Part shown: positions 57,491-64,000 of the stretch, one piece after another | How positions within the stretch are numbered: position 1 is the first letter of the stretch | Layout: every line of letters begins with the position of its first letter | Program-made: the position numbers and the translations under genes | The notes under the pieces: model-generated | What the model was told of the DNA's origin: nothing | Database searches by the model: none | What the model saw: the letters and a program-made list of their open reading frames with translations, nothing else | Assembly (NCBI GenBank): GCA_028641055.1 | Contig: CM054060.1 | Location: 236,682,833 to 236,746,832 of the forward strand | DNA: 64,000 bases | Source of the DNA: Alopecurus myosuroides | Lineage: Eukaryota > Streptophyta > Magnoliopsida > Poales > Poaceae | Reading direction: 5' to 3'

Positions 57491-60230
57491 TCAGTTAAGC
57501 CATCTAGGAATAGCAGGAGCCACTTTATTGACAGCGTGTTTCTGCACCTTGCGCTCTCTCCTGCATGAACTGGTAGTGAATACATGATATTGGTCTGAAC
57601 TTAACTGCTTCAGATTTGTTTGAAAACCAGAATTTCCTCCTTGGTGGCTACCACCCGGGTTAGCTCCCTGGTTACCCTGACCATGATGACCTGGATTATG
57701 ATTTCCGGGTCCCGAGCTGCCAGCTCCCGGATGTCCACCTCTCATATTTCCTGGGTTGCCTCCTCCGTTGTTTCCTGGTCCGTAGTTGTTACTTCCGCTA
57801 GGTCTAAAACCCTGCATGATGAAACGTTTTCCCAAGAATGATTTGCTAACTTTCCGTTTTTGCTGTGTCGAGGACATGGACCCTTTAGAGCCTGCTGAGC
57901 CTGTGCAAAGCTGTTTGGTCGAAATTTTTGGTTTCCTCTGAAATTGTTGCCCTGACGTTGGTTTCTGTAACCTTTATTCGTGTTTGCCACCAAATCCAAA
58001 GTCCCATCTCCGTTTTTACGCTTGTTATTGTTCTGGTTTTGAGGGTTGCTATTGCTCTGATTCGGGTTCTGGCTACCCTTGGTCCCTGTTTTCTTTCCCT
58101 TCGCGGACTTCTCATCATCTGAGTCTGCGTCCTTTGTTTTGTGAGATTCCGCATACTTGGTCATGGCATCCATAAACTCGCTCATATCACTTACGTATCG
58201 CTTAATCCGTCCCAGCTTATGCTTCAGAGGGTCAAATCTGCAATTTCTTTCCAATGCTATTACTGCTTGTTGGGCGGTGAGTCCGAGAGATGAATGTATG
58301 ATTTACGCAATGCGTCGAGACCAGTGCTGGGCAGACTCCCCTTCCTTCTGAACATAGTTTTCCAGGTCTGTAATAGTCGTTGGCCGCTTGCATGTTCCCT
58401 GAATTTTTTTGATGAAATGGTCCTTCAGCTCCTGCCAGCTATTAATTGAATTTGCGGGCAAGTTCTTCAACCAGGACTTCGCAGGTCCTTCTAACATCAC
58501 GCTCAGGTATCGTGCGCATACTGCGTCGCTTACTTCCAATATTTCCATTGCCATCTCATAACCGTCTATCCAATCTGCGGGCTCCATGTCTGGCATATAG
58601 TTTACAACTCTACGAGGTCCTTTAAAATCAGCCCGTATTCTCTCGTTCCTGATTGCTGGACCAAGACATTGGATTCCAATCCTACGAGACCCAGTTGGGG
58701 GAAAGGTAGAGGCTATGTTCTGAACTGTTGGTTGAACATGACCTGGATTCCTGTTTTCTGGTTCCGCAACTCTATGTCCTACATTTATAACTCCAGGTGC
58801 ATAGGATACTATCGGCCTGGGTGGGTTTGGTTGCTGCCGATTTGCATTGCTAGAGCCGGCCGGAACTGGTGAGTTTCCATGATGACTTCTTGGCAAGGAA
58901 TTCCTGCTGTTGTAAGGAGTTGAGTGTATCATGTCCTGATTACTGTAATTCATCTGCTGGACCGACACTATTTGTAACATCTCAATTTCCCTCCAAGCTT
59001 CGATTCCAATAGGATCATTGGGGTTGAGTGGAATCCGTGCCAGACTGTTTGTTGCTTCCCAAATGTTATCCATTGGATTGTCGAAATGACCTGGCGGTGT
59101 ATGAAACCTTTCCTGTAGAGGTTGTTTTGGGACCGAGACAGGATTCGGGCTACCATGCAGCTGGATAGGTGGCTGAAAGCGTGTCGGATGAACCGGGACT
59201 GGAGAAACCGGCGGGTTCATGGCGTGAACCGGCTGGGCGGGGTTAGGTGCCCCAGGCGTCCCGACCGGAGACGCGAATAAGTTCTGTAGTTTGGTAGGTC
59301 CCAGTCCAGCGCCGAATTCGTTGTTCGGCCGGGTATGATAGCGCATGTTCTGTATTGAAGTTAACTCCCTCTGTGTGAAGTTTATATTAATCCCTTCTCT
59401 CTCTAGCCGTGTTGCTTCCTCCGGGACTTCTGACCGAGCTTTGTTTATACATGTTACCTCTTACTTGATCTCCTGACGGGCGCGAGTTATTTCCTGTCTA
59501 AGCCTTTCGATCTCTGTGTTACGCTGGACCATGTTCTCCGGGGTAATCGGGGTAGCGAAGACCTCATTTAGTGAATCCATTGCAGCCATTATCTCGGTCC
59601 TTGGGTTATATGACGGGGGCGTTGTTAAGTCAAGCACTGCCTCAACTGGCCCAGAGTTAGTCGGGCCGAGCCCTGTTGAGCGCGGTTCTGTTGGTCCGAC
59701 TAGGGCTACCGTTGGGACCGTTGATGTTGTTCCCGCGCCTACTGGTCCTCCTAGAATTGGATTCGAAGTTGAAACAATGTCTGTAATTAGATTGCCACTA
59801 GCGTCTTACCTGGGCTCCGTGGGTCGCGTTGGTGCAGCCATGTAAACCGTTGCGTGATGAGTTGTTTCCCTTAGACTCTGCAGATCTGGCTCAAGGTCTC
59901 CTCCTAACCTGTCTTCAAAGAGCTGGTGGATGGATCCCGTTTCATCCCGATCATTGTTCCCAACTGAAGATTCACCATCAGAGTATATCATCGTAGCCTC
60001 CTCCGAGACTGAGTCTGACTGCTGGTCTGAGTCTTGTGCTCCCACGAAGCCAACAAAGACGTGGATACCACCAAAGGGGACTCGGAATCTTGACTCCACC
60101 GATGCGAACTCTTGACCCCATGTGTCATGGTTGTAGTAGTTTCCGCGCCGGCTCCTCCTGAGCCGGCCTATCGCGAGCTTCTCGATTCCTGGTAAGGCTC
60201 CTTCCGAAAAGACGACGCTTCCGCGAACAG
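57491..60230 (-). pseudogene. Tat-D gag
   Basis: Reads from the primer site in pieces: 60282-59806 (N-terminal part, EEATMIYSDGESS), a stretch with two stops to about 59463, 59346-58303 (capsid domain: ADWIDGYEMAMEIL, GPAKSWLKNLPANSINSW, GTCKRPTTITDLE), 58254-57742 and 57877-57491 (Lys/Asn-rich then Gly-rich tail). The nucleocapsid motif CPRHSKNG..ANHS is present near 57870-57820. A frame change near 57800 and stops at about 58303 and 59806 make it a pseudogene. Confidence 0.8.
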
Positions 60231-60248
60231 GCCCCACGGTGGGCGCCA
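60231..60248 (-). other. Tat-D primer-binding site
   Basis: The minus strand reads TGGCGCCCACCGTGGGGC, two bases after the 5' LTR. Confidence 0.85.
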
Positions 60249-60250
60249 AC

Positions 60251-60881
60251 TGTCGTGGTGTTGTCACGGCAAGTGTCCTCATGCGAGAACTAGATTGCGA
60301 GGCTATTCCTACTGAGAGAAACCTCGAAAGGGTTAAGGCCGAAACGAGAGACGCAAGTTTACCCAGGTTTGGCCCCTCAATTGAGGGTAATATCTACTCC
60401 TGCCTTCTTACTATCAGGAAACAAGGTCTCGATTACAAAGGGTGATTCCGGCTCTCGATGTCTCGAGTTACCTTGCTATTGACACAGAACTTGTCTATCT
60501 ATGTCCCAGCGTCTCGCCTTATATGGTGGACGAGACCTCCGGTTACAGGGAAATCCGGGTCACACCCGTCCTCGGGGTCCTAGCTCTCTCCGGTTCCCGG
60601 TCGCCTAGTTCCGGTTCTTGTTATGACCTGGTTACTCCCTTCCGGCCTTGAACTACTCTCTAGGCCTTTAGCCTCCATGTCTTCCCTCCTGGGCCTTGGG
60701 CCGGTTCCTTTATCCTTCCCGGGTGATGCTCACCGTAACCCGGATCTTCCTCTGCTTTAATGACCATGCTTTAACCCGATTCTTCTTAACATAACCTGGG
60801 TTAAACACCTTAGACTGGATGGGGTAATTTGCGGTTTATATGGGTGGCTGGTAAGGCTCCCCCTTACCTATTCCCCCAACG
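60251..60881 (-). repeat. Tat-D 5' LTR
   Basis: 631 bp; the minus strand begins CGTTGGGGGAATAGG, with the first T of TG changed to C, and ends CACCACGACA. TATA-like CCATATAAG at 60526-60518. Confidence 0.82.
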
Positions 60882-62753
60882 CATCACGTCTGGAAAGAGA
60901 GGGGATTCATCTAAACTTCGGACAGAGGGAGTTAGCTTCAATACAGAACATGCGTTATCATACCCGGTTGGATAATGAATTCGGTGCAGGATTGGGACCT
61001 ACCAACCTTCAGAACCTGTTCGTGTCCCCGGTTGGGACGCCCGGGGCACCTAACCCCACTCTGTCGGTTCACCCTATGAACCCGCCAGTCGCTCCAGTTC
61101 CAGTTCATCCGGCACGTTTCTAGCCACCTATCCAGCTGCATGGTAACCCGAATCCTGTTCCAGTCCCGGAACAACCTCTACATGAAAGGTTTCATACGCC
61201 ACCAGGTCATTTCAACAATCCAATGGATAACATTTGGGCAGCAACAAATAATATGGCACGGATTCCAGTCAACCCCAATGATCCTATTGGAATTGAAGCT
61301 CAGAGGGCTATCGAGATGTTGCAAACAGTAGTGGTTCAGCAAATGAATTACAGTAACCAGGACAGGATACACTCAACTCCCTACAATAGGAGGAATTCCT
61401 TGACAAGAAGTCACCATGGAAATTCACCAGTTCCGGTCGGCTCAAGCAACGCAAACCGGCAGCAACCTATCCCACCCAGGCAGACCGTGTCCTATGCGCC
61501 TGGAGTTATAAATACAGGACACAGAACTGCGGAACCAGAAAACAGAAATCCTGGTGATGTTCAACCCCCGGTTCAGAATGCAGTCTCAAACCTTGCCCCG
61601 ACTGGGTCTCGCGGGATTGGCATCCAGTGTCTTGGTCCGGCAATCAGGAACGAGAGAATACCGGCTGATTTTAAAGGACCTCGCAGAGTTGTAAACTATA
61701 CGCCAGACATGGAGCATGCGGATTGGATAGAAGGATATGCGATGGCCATGGAGATATTAGAAGTAAGCGACGCAGTTTGCGTGTGGTACTTAAGTGTGAT
61801 GTTAGAAGGACCTGCAAAGTCCTGGTTAAAGAATTTGCCCGCAAATTCAATTAATAGCTGGCAGGAGTTGAAGGAACAATTCATAGAAAAATTCCAGGGA
61901 ACATGTAAACGACCGACGACTATTACAGACCTAGAAAACTGTGTTCAGACGGAAGGGGAGTATGCCCAGCACTGGTCTCGGCGCGTCACGGAAATTATAC
62001 ATTCATCTGTCGGACTCACCACTCAGCAGACAGTCATAGCATTGGAAAGAAATTGCAGATTTGACCCGTTGAAACATAAGCTGAGCCGCATCAAGCGATA
62101 CGTAAGTGATATGAGAGAGTTGATGGATGCCATGACCAAGTATGTGGAGTCTGATAAAACAAAGAACGCAGACTCGGATGATGAGAAGTCTGCAAAGGGA
62201 AAGAAAACCAGGACCAAGGGTAGCCAGAACCCGAATCAGAGCAACGGCAACCCTCAGAACCAGAGTATAACAAGCGCAAAACGGATAAGGGACCTCGGAT
62301 CTACTGGCAAACACGAATACAGGTTACAAAAACCAACGCCAGGGCAACAATTTCAGAGGAAATCAAAATTTTCGACCAAACAACTTTGCACAGACTCAGC
62401 AGGCTCTGAAAGGACCATGTCCTCGACACGGCAAAAACAGAAAATTAGCAAATCTTTCTTGGGAAAACTGTTACATCATGCAGGGTTTCAGACCTAGCAG
62501 AAGTAACAACTATGGATCAGGAAACAATGGAGGAGGCAACCCAGAAAATATGGGAGGTGGACATCCAGGAGCTGGCAATTTTGGACCTGGAAATCATAAT
62601 CCGGGTCACCATGGTCAGGGTAACCAGGGAACTAACCCGGGTGGTAGTCACCAAGGAGGAAATTCTAGTTTTCAAACAAATCCAAAACAGTTAAGATCGG
62701 GTCAGTATCATGTATTCACTACCAGTTCATGCAAGAGAGAACGAAAGGTGTAG
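60882..62753 (+). pseudogene. Tat-C gag, second part
   Basis: Resumes after the right TSD (60882-60886). Clear text: MRYHTRLDNEFGAGLGPTNL, a TAG near 61123, HTPPGHFNNPMDNIWAATNN, then the capsid domain (ADWIEGYAMAMEILEVSDAV, GPAKSWLKNLPANSINSW, GTCKRPTTITDLENC) in 61223-62270. A frameshift near 62275 enters the Lys/Asn-rich part; 62478-62753 is the Gly-rich tail, ending with TAG at 62751-62753 where pol should continue. Confidence 0.8.
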
Positions 62754-64000
62754 AAACGCGTTGTCAACGCGGTGGCTCCTGCTATTCCTAGGTGGCTTAA
62801 CTGGTCAGAGCAACCCATAACGTGGAGTCGGGCTAATCATCATCCACGAGTTGATAATCCAGGAGGAGTGGCTCTAGTTGTGGCTCCACAAGTTGGAGGA
62901 TACAAGTTAGACAAAGTATTGATGGATGGAGGAAGCAGTATAAACATACTTTACTATGATACATTCAAAAGGATGAACCTGCAAGAGAAACAACTTCAGC
63001 CATCATCAACTGTGTTTCATGGGATTGTACCTGGTAAGTCTACACAACCTATCAGAAAAATATACCTTGAAGTTGCTTTTGGAGTATTTGAAAATTACAG
63101 GACAGAGATGTTAGCATTTGAAGTGGTCGAGTTCAAAAGTCCATACCATGCTCTGTTCGGACGACCAGCTTATGCCAAGTTTATGGCTAGACCCTGCTAC
63201 GTTTACCTCAAACTGAAGATGCCAGGTCCCAATGGAAATATTACTGTCAATGGTGACAGAGACATAGCTTTGGAGTGCGAGGAAGGTGATGCCACACACG
63301 CAGAGACCGCTTGTGCGGAAGAAGAGTTGAAATTGTATAAACTACAAGTTGATCCAGAAGACATGACCTCGCTCAAAAAACCATCAGCTGAGTCCAAGTT
63401 AAAATTTAAGTCTGCTCAAGACACCAAACCGGTGGACTTTATCCCCGGTGACTCATCTAAGCAGTTCAGCGTGGGGGCTCACATGACAGAAAAATAGGAA
63501 AGCGCGGTCATCAAGTTCCTCCGTGAGAATTGGGACATCTTCGCATGGAAACCTTCTGACATGCCATGTGTCCCAAGGGAACTTGCTGAGCACAATTTAA
63601 GTGTGGATCCTCACCTGAAACCTATTCGTTAGTTCCTCCGTCGTTTCAATGATGAGATAAGGAAAACGATTGGAGTTGAGATAGCCAGGTTACTCACAGC
63701 GGGGTTCATAGTAGAAGTATTACACCCAAAGCGGTTAGCCAATCCAGTTCTCGTCCTCAAGAAGAACGGAACCTGGAGAATGTGCATAGATTACACAGAT
63801 TTGAACAAAGCATGTCCTAAAGACCCGTTCACTTTACCCCGTATCGATCAGATTATAGACTCTACGGCTGGTTGCGAATTTCTATGTTTCCTGGATGCAT
63901 ACTCAGGTTATCATCAAATCAAAATGAAGGAAGAGGATCAAGAGAAGACCTCATTCATTACTCCCTTTGGAGCATTTTGTTATACGTCAATGCCATTCGG
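62754..64000 (+). pseudogene. Tat-C protease and RT, truncated by window end
   Basis: Protease 62772-63497: LMDGGSSINILYY active site, HALFGRPAYAKFMARPCYVYLKL. TAG at 63495-63497 and a second at about 63631 interrupt, then RT: LANPVLVLKKNGTWRMCIDY, LNKACPKDPFTLPRIDQIID, FLDAYSGYHQIK, FITPFGAFCYTSMPFG at the window edge. It continues beyond 64000, so YVDD, RNase H, integrase and 3' LTR are not seen. Confidence 0.85.

Larger units (their letters stand above)
32154..60881 (-). mobile_element. Tat-D: full-length Tat-lineage Gypsy element with two nested insertions
   Basis: Inserted in the gag of Tat-C. TSD is CAACA on the left (32149-32153) and CATCA on the right (60882-60886, one change); removing the element restores the gag text seen in Tat-D's own gag. 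Minus-strand order: 5' LTR, primer site, gag, protease, RT (cut), [tandem LTR array], RNase H, integrase, spacer, [Copia-B], antisense gene, polypurine tract, 3' LTR. Without the insertions it is about 11.7 kb; about the RT second half and first part of RNase H are missing. LTRs differ at many positions, so it is clearly older than the Copia elements. Confidence 0.88.

Noticed and set aside
1..64000. Host protein-coding genes
   Set aside because: Every domain recognised belongs to gag, pol or the antisense gene of an LTR retrotransposon; the remaining frames are short or repeated within LTRs.

Overview
The window is plant nuclear DNA made almost entirely of nested LTR retrotransposons; no host gene was found. 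BARE/Angela-like Copia LTRs (terminus TGAAGGGAATATGCCCGAGA), an Athila-type tRNA-Asp primer site and Tat-lineage Gypsy elements with an antisense gene all point to a large-genome grass, probably Pooideae. The species cannot be fixed from the sequence. Layout, left to right: 1-2181 is part of a minus-strand LTR that runs off the left edge and has inserted into an Athila-like Gypsy element (minus strand; protease and gag 2182-4147, primer site 4466-4485, 5' LTR 4495-5278 continuing at 26891-27805). That LTR is split by Tat-1, a complete plus-strand Tat/Retand-like element (5279-26885, TSD AAAGG, 468-bp LTRs). Tat-1 has a broken gag-pol (5767-12529) and, on the opposite strand, a spliced antisense gene (25256-13589). 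Exon 2 of that gene is split by Copia-A (15791-24159, TSD TGTCA), whose two LTRs are nearly identical although its coding region is ruined. Next come a 355-bp Copia stub (27806-28160) and a SIRE-like fragment (28161-30675). Tat-C (plus strand) starts at 30676 and is interrupted in gag at 32153 by Tat-D, the same family in the opposite orientation (32154-60881, TSD CAACA/CATCA); Tat-C resumes after 60886 and runs off the right edge inside reverse transcriptase. Tat-D carries its own antisense gene (33303-37109), a second BARE/Angela-like element, Copia-B (37307-45782, TSD CTATT), and a tandem LTR-internal-LTR-internal-partial-LTR array (47858-56396) that, with a deletion, replaces the middle of its pol. 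Relative order: Copia-A is younger than Tat-1 (about 0.5% against 1.3% LTR divergence, counted by eye), and Tat-1 is younger than the Athila-like element. Tat-D is younger than Tat-C and older than the two insertions it carries. The most unusual content is the antisense gene of the Tat elements: several exons, GT-AG introns and an upstream TATA box on its own strand in both copies. In Tat-1 a six-coding-exon model gives 930 codons with only one nonsense codon, while gag-pol of the same element has at least six frameshifts and three stops. Other notable points are the remobilised-but-dead Copia-A, an integrase in Copia-B that lacks two of its three catalytic acids, and the 4.1-kb tandem array of LTR units.
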